Below, piece by piece: positions 27,728 to 37,594 of a stretch of DNA of 64,000 bases. Positions within the stretch are counted from its first letter, which is position 1; each line of letters begins with the position of its first letter. The notes beneath the pieces were generated by a model that worked only from the letters and a program-made list of their open reading frames with translations, had not been told where the DNA came from and did not search any database. Position numbers and translations under genes: made by a program. Origin of the DNA: Massilia sp. KIM (lineage in GTDB: Bacteria > Pseudomonadota > Gammaproteobacteria > Burkholderiales > Burkholderiaceae_D); assembly GCF_002007115.1 (NCBI RefSeq), contig NZ_MVAD01000003.1, forward strand, positions 248,001 through 312,000. Reading direction: 5' to 3'.

Positions 27728-28011
27728 ACAGGCCTGAGCCTAGCGCCGTTGAGTTAGCCCATGCACGTCGTCCCGGCGGAGGCCGGGACCCAAGTTTGCG
27801 TGCGTGTCTGCGCAAAAGAACTTGGGTTCCGGCGTGGCCGACCAGGCCTTCGCCGTAACGACGGAAAAAACAGGCCAGAGCCTAGCGCCGTTCAGTTAGC
27901 GCCCGCACGTCGTCCCGGCGAAGGCCGGGACCCAAGTTTGCGTGCGTGTCTGTGCGTGAGAACTTGGGTTCCGGCCTTCGCCGGAACGACGTTCAGGGGG
28001 TAACTTAACGG
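27728..28011. repeat. 142-bp imperfect tandem duplication holding two REP-like palindromes
   Basis: Two copies (from 27728 and from 27870) both begin ACAGGCC-GAGCCTAGCGCCG and contain a REP-like element: 27766-27863 and 27908-27991, with hairpin arms around CCCAAGTT and AACTTGGG as in copy 1. The first element has about 14 extra bases in its second hairpin. They fill most of the 468-base gap between dsbD and rplQ; the remainder (27617-27727 and 28012-28043) shows nothing. Confidence 0.8.
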
Positions 28012-28043
28012 CATTACAGGCCGGCACCTTTTTACAGCAGACG

Positions 28044-28072
28044 AAAAAAAACCAGGCCGAAGCCTGGTTTTT
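28044..28072 (-). terminator. Intrinsic terminator of the ribosomal alpha operon
   Basis: On the minus strand AACCAGGC and GCCTGGTT pair around a TTCG tetraloop, followed by a run of Ts (28044-28050 as As on the plus strand), 12 bases after the rplQ stop. A textbook rho-independent terminator. Confidence 0.92.
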
Positions 28073-28084
28073 AGTCGATGCCGA

Positions 28085-28480
28085 TTACTCAGCGGTCGGT
28101 GCTTCTTCAGCGGTGGTCGGTTCCGGACGGTCGACCAGTTCGACGTAAGCCATCGGTGCGTTGTCGCCAACGCGGAAGCCCATCTTCAGGATGCGCAGGT
28201 AACCGCCGTTGCGGTTAGCGTAGCGCGGGCCCAGTTCGGCGAACAGCTTCAGCACGATTTCGCGGTCGCGCAGGCGCGAGAACGCCAGACGCTTGTTAGC
28301 CAGGGTGTCGGTCTTGCCCAGGGTCAGGATCGGCTCGACGACGCGACGCAGTTCCTTTGCTTTCGGCAGGGTGGTCTTGATGGCTTCGTGACGCAGCAGC
28401 GAAACAGTCATGTTGCGCAGCATGGCCAGGCGGTGGGACGAAGTACGGTTCAGCTTACGAAGGCCGTGACGGTGACGCAT
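28085..28480 (-). CDS. rplQ: 50S ribosomal protein L17
   Basis: 131 residues, normal for the long bacterial form with an acidic Glu/Ala/Pro-rich C-terminal tail. It begins [17 protein letters not shown], the invariant L17 start, which binds 23S rRNA near the tunnel exit. It is the last gene of the alpha operon, 136 bases after rpoA and just before the operon terminator. Confidence 0.98.
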   Translation of the reverse strand: MRHRHGLRKLNRTSSHRLAMLRNMTVSLLRHEAIKTTLPKAKELRRVVEPILTLGKTDTLANKRLAFSRLRDREIVLKLFAELGPRYANRNGGYLRILKMGFRVGDNAPMAYVELVDRPEPTTAEEAPTAE

Positions 28481-28616
28481 GGTAGTTCCTTTCGGTGTTT
28501 TACATTCCAGTTCTTCGATCGTTCATGCCGGAGCATGACCGCGGACCGGTTCGGGGTTGAAAACCGCCCGGACAGGAGCGTCCGGACGGGTACTGCAAAG
28601 CTGCGAAATCGCTGGA

Positions 28617-29594
28617 TTACTTTTCCAGACCAGCCGGCGGCCAGTTCTCGAGTTTCATGCCCAGGGTCAGGCCGCGCGAAGCGAGCACTTCCTTGATTTC
28701 GTTGAGCGACTTGCGACCCAGGTTCGGGGTCTTCAGCAGTTCGTTTTCCGAACGCTGGATCAGGTCGCCGATGTAGTAGATGTTCTCGGCCTTCAGGCAG
28801 TTCGCCGAACGGACGGTCAGTTCCAGGTCGTCCACCGGACGCAGCAGGATCGGATCGACCAGCGGAGCGCGCGACGGTGCTTCGGCGGCGGCTTCGGTGC
28901 CTTCCAGGGCGGCGAACACGTTCAGCTGGTCCACCAGGACACGGGCCGACTGGCGGATCGCTTCTTCCGGGGTGATCACACCGTTGGTTTCGATGTTGAT
29001 GATCAGCTTGTCCAGGTCGGTACGCTGTTCGACACGGGCCGATTCCACGGCGTAGGACACGCGACGGACCGGCGAGAACGACGCGTCCAGGATGATGCGG
29101 CCGATGGTCTTGTTGGTGTCTTCCGACAGGCGGCGCACGTTACCCGGCACATAGCCGCGGCCCTTCTCGACCTTGATCTGCATGTCCAGCTTGCCGCCGG
29201 CGGTCAGGTGAGCGATCACGTGATCCGGGTTGATCAGTTCCACGTCATGCGGCAGGTCGATGTCCGAAGCCAGCACGGCGCCTTCGCCTTCCTTCTTCAG
29301 GGTCAGGGTGACCGAATCACGGTTGTGCACCTTGAACACCACGCCCTTGAGGTTCAGCAGCAGGTCGACGACGTCTTCCTGCACGCCGTCCAGCGACGAG
29401 TACTCGTGCACGACGCCGGCGATCGTCACTTCGGTCGGCGCGTAGCCGATCATCGACGACAGCAGAACGCGACGCAGCGCGTTACCCAGCGTGTGGCCAT
29501 AACCACGTTCGAAGGGCTCCATCACGACTTTCGCGTGGCCGGCGCCCAGTGCTTCAACATCGATGATACGTGGTTTCAACAGACTATTTTGCAT
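28617..29594 (-). CDS. rpoA: RNA polymerase alpha subunit
   Basis: 325 residues. The N-terminal domain (to about 235) assembles the enzyme; a flexible linker with Ala/Glu follows; the C-terminal domain (about 250-315) has the conserved [17 protein letters not shown] segment for contact with UP elements and activators. It begins [17 protein letters not shown] as in Burkholderiales. Unusually, 326 bases separate it from rpsD upstream, containing a REP-like palindrome, so its expression may be partly uncoupled from rpsD. Confidence 0.98.
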   Translation of the reverse strand: MQNSLLKPRIIDVEALGAGHAKVVMEPFERGYGHTLGNALRRVLLSSMIGYAPTEVTIAGVVHEYSSLDGVQEDVVDLLLNLKGVVFKVHNRDSVTLTLKKEGEGAVLASDIDLPHDVELINPDHVIAHLTAGGKLDMQIKVEKGRGYVPGNVRRLSEDTNKTIGRIILDASFSPVRRVSYAVESARVEQRTDLDKLIINIETNGVITPEEAIRQSARVLVDQLNVFAALEGTEAAAEAPSRAPLVDPILLRPVDDLELTVRSANCLKAENIYYIGDLIQRSENELLKTPNLGRKSLNEIKEVLASRGLTLGMKLENWPPAGLEK

Positions 29595-29764
29595 GAAATG
29601 TCCTTTTCAATACCCTCGGCTCGTTACACCGATAAGGCTGATGGCATTAATGAGAACGCCTGCGCAGTGCAGGCGGTGATACGAAATCGGTGCGATGAGA
29701 ATGGAAGAAGTCCGAGACTTTCAGCGGCGCCAACCCTAGGTTGCTGCAGCCGCCCAACCACTCC

Positions 29765-29843
29765 CGTCGTTCCCGCGAAGGCGGGAACCCAAGTTTCGCG
29801 ATGCAGCCACCAAACTTGGATCCCCGCCTTCGCGGGGATGACG
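29765..29843. repeat. REP-like double palindrome inside the alpha operon, copy 4
   Basis: TTCCCGCGAAGGCGGGAA and ATCCCCGCCTTCGCGGGGAT are two strong hairpins linked through CCCAAGTTT and AAACTTGG arms. It lies in the 326-base gap (29595-29920) between rpsD and rpoA. If transcribed it would form a stable structure in the middle of the operon mRNA. Confidence 0.85.
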
Positions 29844-29920
29844 GTGGGGAAAGGGACGTGTCCCTCCCCGCCGTCCGATGACGAGGCAGGAGCAGCCAAC
29901 GCCGCCCCCACCGTCATCAA

Positions 29921-30544
29921 TCAACGCGAGTACAGTTCGACGATCAGCGCTTCGTTGACGTCGGCTGCGATCTCGTTACGCTCCGGGAACGAACGGAAGG
30001 TGCCTTCGAACTTCTTGGCATCGACCGACACCCAGCTCGGGAAGCCGACTTGTTCAGCCAGCGACAGCGCTTCAGCGATACGCACTTGCTTCTTGGCCTT
30101 TTCGCGCACAGCGATCACGTCGCCGGTCTTGACCTGGTACGACGGGATGTTCACGACGTTGCCGTTCACGGTGAAGGCCTTGTGGCTCACCAGCTGGCGT
30201 GCTTCGGCGCGGGTCGAGCCGAAGCCCATGCGGTAGGCGACGTTGTCCAGGCGGGCTTCCAGCAGCTTCAGCAGGGTTTCGCCGGTGTTGCCCTTCCTGC
30301 GCGATGCTTCTGCGAAGTAGCGGCGGAACTGACGCTCCAGCACGCCGTAGATACGCTTGACCTTCTGCTTTTCACGCAGCTGGTTGCCGTAGTCCGAGGT
30401 ACGGGCGCCCGACTTGACGCCGTGCTGGCCCGGCTTGACGTCCAGCTTGCACTTCGAATCGAGCGAGCGGCGTGCGCTCTTCAGGAACAGGTCGGTGCCT
30501 TCACGGCGCGACAGTTTTGCTTTGGGTCCGATATAACGTGCCAC
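29921..30544 (-). CDS. rpsD: 30S ribosomal protein S4
   Basis: 207 residues; starts at a GTG with [20 protein letters not shown] and contains the S4 RNA-binding domain (about 97-160). It is a primary binder of 16S rRNA and in enterics the translational repressor of the alpha operon. Here a 206-base gap with two hairpins and a promoter-like -10 box separates it from rpsK, so it may begin its own unit. Confidence 0.97.
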   Translation of the reverse strand: MARYIGPKAKLSRREGTDLFLKSARRSLDSKCKLDVKPGQHGVKSGARTSDYGNQLREKQKVKRIYGVLERQFRRYFAEASRRKGNTGETLLKLLEARLDNVAYRMGFGSTRAEARQLVSHKAFTVNGNVVNIPSYQVKTGDVIAVREKAKKQVRIAEALSLAEQVGFPSWVSVDAKKFEGTFRSFPERNEIAADVNEALIVELYSR

Positions 30545-30578
30545 GTTGAATACCTTTATAAATTAATCACGCCCCAGC

Positions 30579-30623
30579 GGTGCTCAGCACCCAGGCGCTA
30601 GTCCGGTCCATGCTTGGCCGGAC
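30579..30623 (-). promoter_or_regulatory. Leader hairpins upstream of rpsD
   Basis: Two inverted repeats precede the rpsD start: GGTGCT-G-AGCACC (30579-30591) and GTCCGG...CCGGAC (30601-30623, 11-base loop). Both would be in the 5' leader of an rpsD transcript. They are candidates for an S4 autoregulatory target; this is inference only. Confidence 0.4.
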
Positions 30624-30676
30624 GTGGCTTAAACAAAACGCCCGCCAAAACAAATGGCAGGCGACAAGAGCCGGGC

Positions 30677-30682
30677 AGTATA
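30677..30682 (-). promoter_or_regulatory. Promoter -10 box upstream of rpsD
   Basis: TATACT on the minus strand followed by the GC-rich discriminator GCCCGGC. No good -35 match at 16-18 bases (best CGGTGC). The pattern resembles the candidate rplC and rplN promoters of the same cluster. Confidence 0.4.
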
Positions 30683-30750
30683 CCCTATTTTGGGCAACTG
30701 CACCGGCAATCTCTTGATGCACTTTGACCCCGAGGGGTCAGCGTCGCGAA

Positions 30751-31155
30751 TTAGATACGACGACGCTTCGGCGGACGGCAGCCGTTGTGCGGAACCGGGG
30801 TCACGTCCTGGATCTCGGTGATCTTGATGCCCAGGTTGTTCAGTGCACGCACAGCCGACTCGCGGCCCGGGCCCGGGCCCTTGATGCGCACTTCCAGGTT
30901 CTTCACGCCCGACTCCTGAGCGACACGGCCAGCAGCTTCGGCAGCCACCTGTGCTGCGAACGGGGTCGACTTGCGCGAACCCTTGAAGCCGGCGCCGCCG
31001 GAGGTTGCCCACGACAGAGCGTTGCCCTGACGGTCGGTGATCGTGATGATCGTGTTGTTGAACGAAGCGTGGACGTGAGCGATGCCTTCGGCGACGTTCT
31101 TCTTGACTTTCTTGCGCACGCGAGCTGCTGCTGCGCTGCTTTGTTGCTTGGCCAT
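30751..31155 (-). CDS. rpsK: 30S ribosomal protein S11
   Basis: 134 residues with the S11 core ([19 protein letters not shown]) and the conserved C-terminal [18 protein letters not shown]. It sits on the platform next to the mRNA exit. It lies 15 bases after rpsM. A small GACCCC-TC-GGGGTC hairpin follows the stop. Confidence 0.98.
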   Translation of the reverse strand: MAKQQSSAAAARVRKKVKKNVAEGIAHVHASFNNTIITITDRQGNALSWATSGGAGFKGSRKSTPFAAQVAAEAAGRVAQESGVKNLEVRIKGPGPGRESAVRALNNLGIKITEIQDVTPVPHNGCRPPKRRRI

Positions 31156-31170
31156 GGTCAGGTTCCTAGA

Positions 31171-31536
31171 TTATTTCTTGAGCGATTGTGCGGCCTTGCG
31201 CGGACCTTTGCGGGTACGAGCATTGGTACGGGTACGCTGGCCGCGCACCGGCAGACCCTTACGGTGACGCATGCCGCGGTAGCAGCCCAGATCCATCAGA
31301 CGCTTGATGTTCATGGACAGTTCGCGGCGCAGGTCGCCTTCCACGACAAACTTCGCAACTTCGTCGCGCAGCTTCTCGAGTTCGTTATCGTCCAGGTCCT
31401 TGACCTTCTTGTTGGTCGCGATACCGGTTGCGTCGCAGATCTTCTGCGAACGCGGACGGCCAATACCGTAGATCGCCGTCAGGCCGATAACAGTGTGCTG
31501 ATGATTTGGGATGTTAACCCCTGCAATACGTGCCAT
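31171..31536 (-). CDS. rpsM: 30S ribosomal protein S13
   Basis: 121 residues beginning [20 protein letters not shown], with the helix-two-turns-helix and basic tail ([12 protein letters not shown]) that reaches the P-site tRNA. First gene of the alpha set, directly after rpmJ. Confidence 0.98.
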   Translation of the reverse strand: MARIAGVNIPNHQHTVIGLTAIYGIGRPRSQKICDATGIATNKKVKDLDDNELEKLRDEVAKFVVEGDLRRELSMNIKRLMDLGCYRGMRHRKGLPVRGQRTRTNARTRKGPRKAAQSLKK

Positions 31537-31551
31537 TCGATATTCCTCGTA

Positions 31552-31665
31552 TTAACCTTGACGCTGCTTGTGACGCGGCTCGACGCAGATCACACGGACC
31601 ACGCCCTTGCGCTTGATGATCTTGCAGTTGCGGCAGATCCGCTTGACTGAAGCGTTAACTTTCAT
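31552..31665 (-). CDS. rpmJ: 50S ribosomal protein L36 (zinc-binding form)
   Basis: A 37-residue protein: [20 protein letters not shown] is the first half and RHKQRQG the end. C11, C14, C27 and H32 form the zinc ribbon, so this is the zinc-containing type and may be exchanged for a zinc-free paralogue under zinc limitation. It sits between infA and rpsM as in most Proteobacteria. Confidence 0.97.
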   Translation of the reverse strand: MKVNASVKRICRNCKIIKRKGVVRVICVEPRHKQRQG

Positions 31666-31701
31666 TTTGGACTCTCTTCGGTTCGTTTACTTGATGATTC
31701 T

Positions 31702-31920
31702 TTACTTGGTGCGGAACACGATGCGGGCTCGGGACAGGTCGTACGGGGTCAGTTCCACCGTCACCTTGTCGCCCGGGAGAATGCGGATGTAATTCATCCG
31801 CATTTTACCCGAGATATGTCCCAGCACCACGTGCCCGTTTTCCAGCTTCACGCGAAAGGTCGCGTTCGGGAGATTCTCGAGAATCTCCCCCTGCATTTGG
31901 ATGACGTCGTCTTTTGCCAT
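31702..31920 (-). CDS. infA: Translation initiation factor IF-1
   Basis: 72 residues, an OB-fold protein beginning [19 protein letters not shown] and containing [16 protein letters not shown]. It blocks the A site during initiation. The start at 31920 gives the exact family length; the upstream in-frame ATG lies within the secY 3' end. Its position between secY and rpmJ is the usual one in Betaproteobacteria. Confidence 0.97.
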   Translation of the reverse strand: MAKDDVIQMQGEILENLPNATFRVKLENGHVVLGHISGKMRMNYIRILPGDKVTVELTPYDLSRARIVFRTK

Positions 31921-31939
31921 TCGGTCTATGCACTCCCGC

Positions 31940-33274
31940 TTATCGCGTCGGAATTCCGCCCTTGAAGTTCGCCTTCCGCAGCAGCGATTCGTATTGCTGC
32001 GACATGACATAGTTCTGCACTTGTGCCATGAAGTCCATCGTCACCACCACGATGATCAGGAGCGACGTGCCGCCGAAGTAGAAGGGAACCTTCCACTGGG
32101 CAGTCATGAACTCCGGCACCAGGCACACCAGGGTGATATAGACCGCACCGGCCAGGGTCAGGCGCATCAGGATCTTGTCGATGTAGCGTGCGGTCTGCTC
32201 GCCCGGACGGATGCCCGGAACGAAAGCGCCGCTCTTCTTCAAGTTATCCGCCGTTTCCTTGCTGTTGAACACCAGCGCGGTGTAGAAGAAGCAGAAGAAA
32301 ACGATCGCCACCGCATACAGCAACGCGTGGATCGCCTCGCCCGGAGCCAGCGACGCCGCCAGGTCCTTCAGGAACCCGATGACCGGGCTGCTGGAGTCCT
32401 TGCCGCGCGTGAACCAGTCGACGATGGTCGCCGGGAACAGGATGATCGACGAAGCGAAGATCGGCGGAATCACGCCGGCCATGTTCAGCTTCAAGGGCAG
32501 GTGGCTGGTTTGGCCACCGTAGATCTTGTTGCCGACCTGGCGCTTGGCGTAATTGACGAGGATCTTGCGCTGGCCGCGTTCCACGAACACCACGCCGTAG
32601 GTCACCGCCACCACCAGGACCACGATCAGGATCGCCGAGAAGCTGCCGATCGAACCGTTCGAGACCAGGGTGAACAGGCCACCCAGGGCCGACGGCAGAC
32701 CTGCCGCGATACCCGCGAAGATGATGATCGAGATACCGTTGCCGAGACCGCGTTCGGTGATCTGCTCGCCCAGCCACATGAGGAACATGGTGCCGGTCAG
32801 GAGGGTCGTCACGGTGACGAAGCGGAAGCCCATGCCCGGATCGAGCACGAGTCCCGGCTGCGCCTCGAGCGCGACCGCGATGCCGAATGCCTGGAACAAC
32901 GCCAGTGCCACCGTGAAGTAACGGGTGTACTGGGTGATCTTGCGGCGGCCGGCTTCGCCTTCCTTCTTCAGCGCCTCCAGTTGCGGCGAGACGATCGATG
33001 CGAGCTGCATGATGATCGAAGCCGAAATGTAGGGCATGATGCCGAGAGCGAACACGGTAAAGCGGGACAGGGCGCCGCCCGAGAACATGTTGAACATGCC
33101 CAGGATGCCACCCTCGTTCTGCTTGAACAGCGCCGCAAGCTGCACCGGGTCAATCCCGGGGACCGGGATGTGAGCACCGATGCGGTACACGACCAATGCG
33201 CCAAGCAAAAACCACAGCCGACCCCAGGGGAAGCCGGAAGCGGCGCTTTTACCAAGTTGTGAATTAGTCGCCAA
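31940..33274 (-). CDS. secY: Preprotein translocase subunit SecY
   Basis: 444 residues, ten membrane helices forming the Sec channel. The plug region and the signature [22 protein letters not shown] (shortened here to its core [13 protein letters not shown]) are present, and the cytoplasmic loops carry the conserved Arg near GIPTR at the very end. It is cotranscribed with the ribosomal genes, following rplO by 28 bases. Confidence 0.98.
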   Translation of the reverse strand: MATNSQLGKSAASGFPWGRLWFLLGALVVYRIGAHIPVPGIDPVQLAALFKQNEGGILGMFNMFSGGALSRFTVFALGIMPYISASIIMQLASIVSPQLEALKKEGEAGRRKITQYTRYFTVALALFQAFGIAVALEAQPGLVLDPGMGFRFVTVTTLLTGTMFLMWLGEQITERGLGNGISIIIFAGIAAGLPSALGGLFTLVSNGSIGSFSAILIVVLVVAVTYGVVFVERGQRKILVNYAKRQVGNKIYGGQTSHLPLKLNMAGVIPPIFASSIILFPATIVDWFTRGKDSSSPVIGFLKDLAASLAPGEAIHALLYAVAIVFFCFFYTALVFNSKETADNLKKSGAFVPGIRPGEQTARYIDKILMRLTLAGAVYITLVCLVPEFMTAQWKVPFYFGGTSLLIIVVVTMDFMAQVQNYVMSQQYESLLRKANFKGGIPTR

Positions 33275-33302
33275 TTTTTGCTCCGATCAGGCAGCGGTCG
33301 CT

Positions 33303-33734
33303 TTACGCGACCGAACCGCCAGCTGCTTCGATCGCCGCTTTCGCGCCAGCGGTCGCCTTCAGGCCCTTGAGGTTCACCGCCTTGGTGATCTCGCCGGACA
33401 GGATGACGCGCACGTCACGTGCCACGACCGGCAGGATGCCTGCCTGCTTGAGCACCAGGATGTCGATGTCGCCGACGGCCAGGTTGTTCAGGTCCGACAG
33501 ACGCACTTCAGCCTTGAACGTGGCGTTCAGCGACTTGAAGCCGCGCTTCGGCAGACGGCGCTGCAGCGGCATCTGACCGCCTTCGAAACCGACCTTGTGG
33601 AAGCCGCCCGAACGCGATTTCTGACCCTTGTGGCCGCGGCCGGCAGTCTTGCCCAGGCCCGAGCCGATACCGCGACCGACGCGACGCTTAGCGTGCTTCG
33701 CGCCTTCTGCGGGTTGGATGGTATTGAGTTGCAT
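33303..33734 (-). CDS. rplO: 50S ribosomal protein L15
   Basis: 143 residues from the ATG at 33734 ([20 protein letters not shown]); Gly/Arg/Lys-rich N-terminal extension that threads through 23S rRNA, then a globular C-terminus. An upstream in-frame start at 33752 would add six residues and overlap the rpmD gap. Located between rpmD and secY. Confidence 0.97.
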   Translation of the reverse strand: MQLNTIQPAEGAKHAKRRVGRGIGSGLGKTAGRGHKGQKSRSGGFHKVGFEGGQMPLQRRLPKRGFKSLNATFKAEVRLSDLNNLAVGDIDILVLKQAGILPVVARDVRVILSGEITKAVNLKGLKATAGAKAAIEAAGGSVA

Positions 33735-33760
33735 TGATTTCTCCGTACGCAAGCCGCGGC

Positions 33761-33940
33761 TTACGAGACAACTTTAACGAGGTACGCGACTTTGTTGATC
33801 ATGCCACGCACGGACGGGGTGTCCTGCAGCTCGGAGACCGAGTTGACACGACGCAGGCCCAGGCCGCGCACGGTGGCGCGGTGGTCCTGGCGGGTACCGA
33901 TCAGGCCCTTGACGAGCTTGACTTTGATGGTGTTTGCCAT
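33761..33940 (-). CDS. rpmD: 50S ribosomal protein L30
   Basis: A 59-residue protein: [20 protein letters not shown] opens it and [16 protein letters not shown] closes it. It matches the L30 family in length and sequence and sits in the usual place between rpsE and rplO. Confidence 0.96.
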   Translation of the reverse strand: MANTIKVKLVKGLIGTRQDHRATVRGLGLRRVNSVSELQDTPSVRGMINKVAYLVKVVS

Positions 33941-33951
33941 GTTTGTTCCCC

Positions 33952-34470
33952 TTAACCCAGGATGTCTTCAACCGACTTGCCGCGCTTGGCAGCGATGTCG
34001 GCCGGAGTGCTCATTTTCGCCAGACCGTCGAGGGTCGCGCGCACCAGGTTGTACGGGTTGCTCGAACCGGTCGACTTGGCGACCACGTCGGTCACGCCCA
34101 TCACTTCGAAGATAGCGCGCATTGCGCCACCAGCGATCACGCCGGTACCCGGCTTGGCCGGCGACATCATGACGCGCGAGGCGCCGTGGCGGCCGGTGAC
34201 GGTGTGGTGCAGCGTACCGTTCTTGAGGGGCACCTTGATCAGGTTGCGACGGGCTTCTTCCATTGCCTTCTGCACGCCGACAGGAACTTCCTTCGACTTG
34301 CCCTTGCCCATGCCGATGCGGCCATCGCCGTCACCGACAACGGTCAGCGCGGCAAAACCCATGATACGACCACCCTTCACCACCTTGGTGACGCGGTTGA
34401 TCGCGATCATTTTCTCGCGCATGCCATCATCCGGCTTGTCGCTTTGCATTTTCGCTTGCATTTTTGCCAT
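33952..34470 (-). CDS. rpsE: 30S ribosomal protein S5
   Basis: 172 residues: the N-terminal double-stranded RNA-binding domain ([16 protein letters not shown]) and the C-terminal domain with [17 protein letters not shown]. It affects decoding accuracy. An [12 protein letters not shown] start with a repeated MAKMQ/KMQ element is normal for Burkholderiales. Confidence 0.98.
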   Translation of the reverse strand: MAKMQAKMQSDKPDDGMREKMIAINRVTKVVKGGRIMGFAALTVVGDGDGRIGMGKGKSKEVPVGVQKAMEEARRNLIKVPLKNGTLHHTVTGRHGASRVMMSPAKPGTGVIAGGAMRAIFEVMGVTDVVAKSTGSSNPYNLVRATLDGLAKMSTPADIAAKRGKSVEDILG

Positions 34471-34482
34471 GACGATTCTTCC

Positions 34483-34845
34483 TTAGAACTTCAGACCGGC
34501 TTCACGCGCGGCTTCCGCCAGCGCCTTCACACGGCCGTGGTAACGGAAACCCGAGCGGTCGAACGCAACTTCGGTGATTCCTGCTTTCAGTGCCTTCTCG
34601 GCGACGCGCTTGCCAACCAGGGCGGCGGCAGCGGCGTTGCCGCCCGCACCGCTCTTGCCTGCCAGTTCGGCGCGCACTTCTGCTTCCAGCGTCGAAGCCG
34701 ACACCAGCACCTTTGCGTCCGGGCTGATCAGGTTCGCATAGATGTGCAGGTTGGTGCGGTGAACCGACAGACGGTTCACGCCCAGCTGGGCGATCTTGAT
34801 GCGGGTTTGACGTCCGCGACGCAGACGCGATTCTTTCTTGTCCAT
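34483..34845 (-). CDS. rplR: 50S ribosomal protein L18
   Basis: 120 residues beginning [18 protein letters not shown], with the conserved [20 protein letters not shown] end. It binds 5S rRNA together with L5. Twelve bases separate it from rpsE. Confidence 0.98.
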   Translation of the reverse strand: MDKKESRLRRGRQTRIKIAQLGVNRLSVHRTNLHIYANLISPDAKVLVSASTLEAEVRAELAGKSGAGGNAAAAALVGKRVAEKALKAGITEVAFDRSGFRYHGRVKALAEAAREAGLKF

Positions 34846-34857
34846 CGTCAGCTCCGA

Positions 34858-35391
34858 TTATTTCTTCTTGGTTTCTTTAAGCTTCACCACTTCGTCCGCA
34901 TAACGGACACCCTTGCCCTTGTAAGGCTCAGGCGAGCGGTAAGCACGCACTTCAGCGGCGGTCTGGCCGACCTTCTGGCGATCGATACCCTTGATCAGGA
35001 TCTCGGTCGGGGTCGGGGTCGCAGCGGTCACGCCTTCCGGCATGGCATGCAGCACCGGGTGCGAGAAGCCCAGCGACAGGTTCAGGGCGTTGCCTTGGAC
35101 GGCGGCCTTGTAACCCACGCCGACCAGGGTCAGGCGCTTTTCGAAGCCCTTGGTGACACCGGTGACCATGTTGTTGACCAGGGCGCGCAGGGTGCCCGAC
35201 ATCGCGTTCGATTCACGCGAATCGTCCACCACGTCGAAGGTCAGGGTGCCATTGTTGTTTTCGACTTTGACCAGACCGTTCAGCGGCTGGGTCAGGGTGC
35301 CCAGGGGGCCCTTGACCGTGATGGCCGATGCGGTGATCGAAACGTCGGTGCCCGCCGGAACGGCGATAGGCATCTTAGCTACTCGAGACAT
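34858..35391 (-). CDS. rplF: 50S ribosomal protein L6
   Basis: 177 residues made of two similar alpha-beta domains; the C-terminal signature [11 protein letters not shown] is present. It binds near the sarcin-ricin loop and helps factor binding. Located between rpsH and rplR. Confidence 0.98.
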   Translation of the reverse strand: MSRVAKMPIAVPAGTDVSITASAITVKGPLGTLTQPLNGLVKVENNNGTLTFDVVDDSRESNAMSGTLRALVNNMVTGVTKGFEKRLTLVGVGYKAAVQGNALNLSLGFSHPVLHAMPEGVTAATPTPTEILIKGIDRQKVGQTAAEVRAYRSPEPYKGKGVRYADEVVKLKETKKK

Positions 35392-35401
35392 CGTCTACTC
35401 C

Positions 35402-35797
35402 TTAAGCCACGTAGCAAATCACTTCGCCACCGACACCGGTAGCACGTGCTTTGCGATCGGTCATCACGCCCTTCGGGGTCGAGACGATTGCCACGCCCAG
35501 GCCGTTCATGACCTGAGGGATTTCGTCCTTGCCCTTGTAGATGCGCAGGCCAGGACGGGACACGCGCTCGAGGCGCTCGATGACCGGACGGCCGGTGTAA
35601 TACTTCAAACCGATTTTCAGTTCCGACTTGCCACCTTCGGTGGTCACGGCGAAATCTTCGATGTAACCCTCGTCCTTCAGGACGTTGGCGATCGCAACCT
35701 TCACTTTGGACGACGGCATTGCGACCGTGGTCTTCTGGACGCCCTGTGCGTTGCGAATGCGGGTCAGCATATCGGCGATAGGATCGCTCATACTCAT
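35402..35797 (-). CDS. rpsH: 30S ribosomal protein S8
   Basis: 131 residues; [15 protein letters not shown] at the start and [13 protein letters not shown] near the end. In enterics S8 is the translational repressor of the spc operon by binding at rplE mRNA. The start may be either of two ATGs two codons apart (35797 or 35791). Confidence 0.98.
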   Translation of the reverse strand: MSMSDPIADMLTRIRNAQGVQKTTVAMPSSKVKVAIANVLKDEGYIEDFAVTTEGGKSELKIGLKYYTGRPVIERLERVSRPGLRIYKGKDEIPQVMNGLGVAIVSTPKGVMTDRKARATGVGGEVICYVA

Positions 35798-35811
35798 TGC
35801 TTGTTCTCCTA

Positions 35812-36117
35812 TTACCAGCTAGCTTTGGTCATACCCGGGATTTCGCCTTTCATGGCGAATTCGCGGAGTTTGGTGCGGGCGAGACCGAATTTACGGAAAG
35901 TGCCACGCGGACGGCCGGTCATGGCGCAGCGGTTACGCTGGCGGGTCGGCGCCGAGTTGCGCGGCAGGGCCTGCAGTTTCAGGCGGGCTTCGTAACGTTC
36001 TTCTTCCGACTTCGACTGGTCGTCGATGATCGCTTTCAGAGCTGCACGCTTTGCGGCGAATTTCTCCACCAGGTCTGCACGCTTCTGTTCGCGGTTAATC
36101 AGTGCAAGTTTTGCCAT
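35812..36117 (-). CDS. rpsN: 30S ribosomal protein S14 (zinc-free long form)
   Basis: 101 residues, the long type without the CXXC pairs of the zinc form; [20 protein letters not shown] is the conserved core. It lies in the 3' head domain of 16S rRNA. Five bases separate it from rplE. Confidence 0.98.
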   Translation of the reverse strand: MAKLALINREQKRADLVEKFAAKRAALKAIIDDQSKSEEERYEARLKLQALPRNSAPTRQRNRCAMTGRPRGTFRKFGLARTKLREFAMKGEIPGMTKASW

Positions 36118-36121
36118 GCTC

Positions 36122-36661
36122 TTAGTTCCTGAACGGGAATTTGAAGGCGGCGAGCAGCGCTTTGGCTTCTTCGTCGGTCTTAGCGGTCGTGGTGATCGAG
36201 ATGTTCATGCCACGCAGCGCATCGATCTTGTCGTAATCGATTTCCGGGAAGATGATCTGCTCTTTGACGCCGATGTTGTAGTTGCCGCGGCCATCGAAGG
36301 ATTTGCCGCTGACACCACGGAAGTCACGCACGCGCGGCAGGGCCACGGTGATGAAGCGGTCCAGGAATTCGTACATGCGGGCGCCGCGCAGGGTCACCAT
36401 CGCACCGATCGGGTAGCCTTCGCGGATCTTGAAGCCTGCGATTGCCTTGCGTGCCTTGGTCACGACCGGCTTCTGGCCGGCGATCTTGGTCAGGTCGCCA
36501 GTGGCGTGCTCGATGATCTTCTTGTCGGCGACTGCTTCCGACAGACCCATGTTCAGGGTGATCTTGGTCAGGCGCGGGACTTCCATCACCGACTTGTAAC
36601 CGAATTTCTCGGTCAGCTCGGCAACGACCTTGTCTTTGTAAACTTGTTGGAGACGGGCCAT
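36122..36661 (-). CDS. rplE: 50S ribosomal protein L5
   Basis: 179 residues with the conserved [15 protein letters not shown] and [18 protein letters not shown] segments. It carries 5S rRNA into the central protuberance with L18 and L25. Follows rplX by five bases. Confidence 0.98.
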   Translation of the reverse strand: MARLQQVYKDKVVAELTEKFGYKSVMEVPRLTKITLNMGLSEAVADKKIIEHATGDLTKIAGQKPVVTKARKAIAGFKIREGYPIGAMVTLRGARMYEFLDRFITVALPRVRDFRGVSGKSFDGRGNYNIGVKEQIIFPEIDYDKIDALRGMNISITTTAKTDEEAKALLAAFKFPFRN

Positions 36662-36666
36662 TTATA

Positions 36667-36981
36667 TTACCCCTTCACTACTTCGCCGTTCGACTTGAAG
36701 ACGCGGACTTTTTTGCCATCCACTTCTTTGAAGCCAACGCGATCTGCCTTGCCGGTCGCTGCGTTGAACAGAGCGACGTTCGAGACGTGAATCGGCATAG
36801 TCTTGTCGACGATACCACCAGTGTTGCCGGTCATCGGGTTCGGCTTGGTCGCCTTCTTGGCGACGTTGACGCCTTCAACGATGACGTGCTCAGCGTCCAC
36901 ACGCTGCTGAACGACGCCACGCTTGCCCTTGTCCTTACCGGCCAGAACGATGACTTCGTCGTTTTTGCGAATCTTATCCAT
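36667..36981 (-). CDS. rplX: 50S ribosomal protein L24
   Basis: 104 residues with a KOW motif at the N-terminus ([19 protein letters not shown]) and the [18 protein letters not shown] loop. One of the first proteins to bind during large-subunit assembly. Nine bases after rplN. Confidence 0.98.
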   Translation of the reverse strand: MDKIRKNDEVIVLAGKDKGKRGVVQQRVDAEHVIVEGVNVAKKATKPNPMTGNTGGIVDKTMPIHVSNVALFNAATGKADRVGFKEVDGKKVRVFKSNGEVVKG

Positions 36982-36990
36982 GTCGACTCC

Positions 36991-37359
36991 TTACAGAACT
37001 TCAGGTGCCAGGGACACGATCTTCATGAACTTCTCGGTACGCAGTTCGCGCGTCACCGGTCCAAAGATACGGGTACCGATCGGCTCCAGCTTGGAGTTCA
37101 GCAGGACAGCGGCGTTGCCGTCGAACTTCACCAGGGAACCGTCCTGGCGGCGCACACCTTTAGCGGTACGCACGACCACGGCGTTGTAAATTTCGCCCTT
37201 CTTGACGCGACCACGCGGCTGGGCCACCTTGACGGTGACCTTGATGATGTCGCCAATGCTCGCATAACGGCGCTTCGAGCCGCCCAACACCTTGATGCAC
37301 AGAACTTCCTTGGCACCGGTGTTGTCGGCCACTTCGAGCCGGCTTTCGGTTTGAATCAT
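36991..37359 (-). CDS. rplN: 50S ribosomal protein L14
   Basis: 122 residues beginning [20 protein letters not shown], with [15 protein letters not shown] and the conserved [13 protein letters not shown] end. It is the first gene of the spc set; a 235-base gap with a promoter and hairpins separates it from rpsQ. Confidence 0.98.
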   Translation of the reverse strand: MIQTESRLEVADNTGAKEVLCIKVLGGSKRRYASIGDIIKVTVKVAQPRGRVKKGEIYNAVVVRTAKGVRRQDGSLVKFDGNAAVLLNSKLEPIGTRIFGPVTRELRTEKFMKIVSLAPEVL

Positions 37360-37393
37360 AGTATTTTCTTTCCCAACTTAAGCCGTAGAAAAC

Positions 37394-37411
37394 CCCACGG
37401 AGAACCGTGGG
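37394..37411 (-). terminator. Attenuator-like hairpin in the rplN leader
   Basis: On the minus strand CCCACGG and CCGTGGG pair around TTCT and are followed by GTTTTCT. It looks like an intrinsic terminator 35 bases before the rplN start, downstream of the candidate rplN promoter, so it could attenuate spc transcription. Confidence 0.5.
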
Positions 37412-37543
37412 CCTGCGGTCAGTCTTGGTCCCGCCGCACCGCCCCTGCTGGAGCAATACGATTGGGTGATTGGACTTTCCAATAACGTTCGTTACACAGG
37501 CCGCGCTACCGCGGGGGGATAACTGCGGCGACACATGAACGAA

Positions 37544-37572
37544 GCCCGCTAGTATCCCAGATACCAGCGGGC
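37544..37572 (-). terminator. Hairpin after rpsQ, overlapping the rplN promoter
   Basis: GCCCGCT and AGCGGGC, then GTATC and GATAC, pair in a 13-position stem with one mismatch around CCA. The following minus-strand sequence TTCGTT is a poor T-run. It may end S10 transcription weakly; the same bases include the -10 of the candidate rplN promoter. Confidence 0.45.
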
Positions 37573-37579
37573 CACGCAA
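37551..37579 (-). promoter_or_regulatory. Candidate sigma-70 promoter of the spc genes
   Basis: TTGCGT (37574-37579), 17-base spacer, GATACT (37551-37556) on the minus strand, followed by the GC-rich discriminator AGCGGGC. It lies about 190 bases before rplN and shares ATACTAGC-GGCTTCG with the rplC promoter. Confidence 0.5.
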
Positions 37580-37594
37580 GACAAATTTTAAGGC

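Noticed and set aside
25431..28011. CRISPR array
   Set aside because: The 16-bp units are contiguous without spacers, and the palindromic elements are irregularly placed; no cas genes are present.
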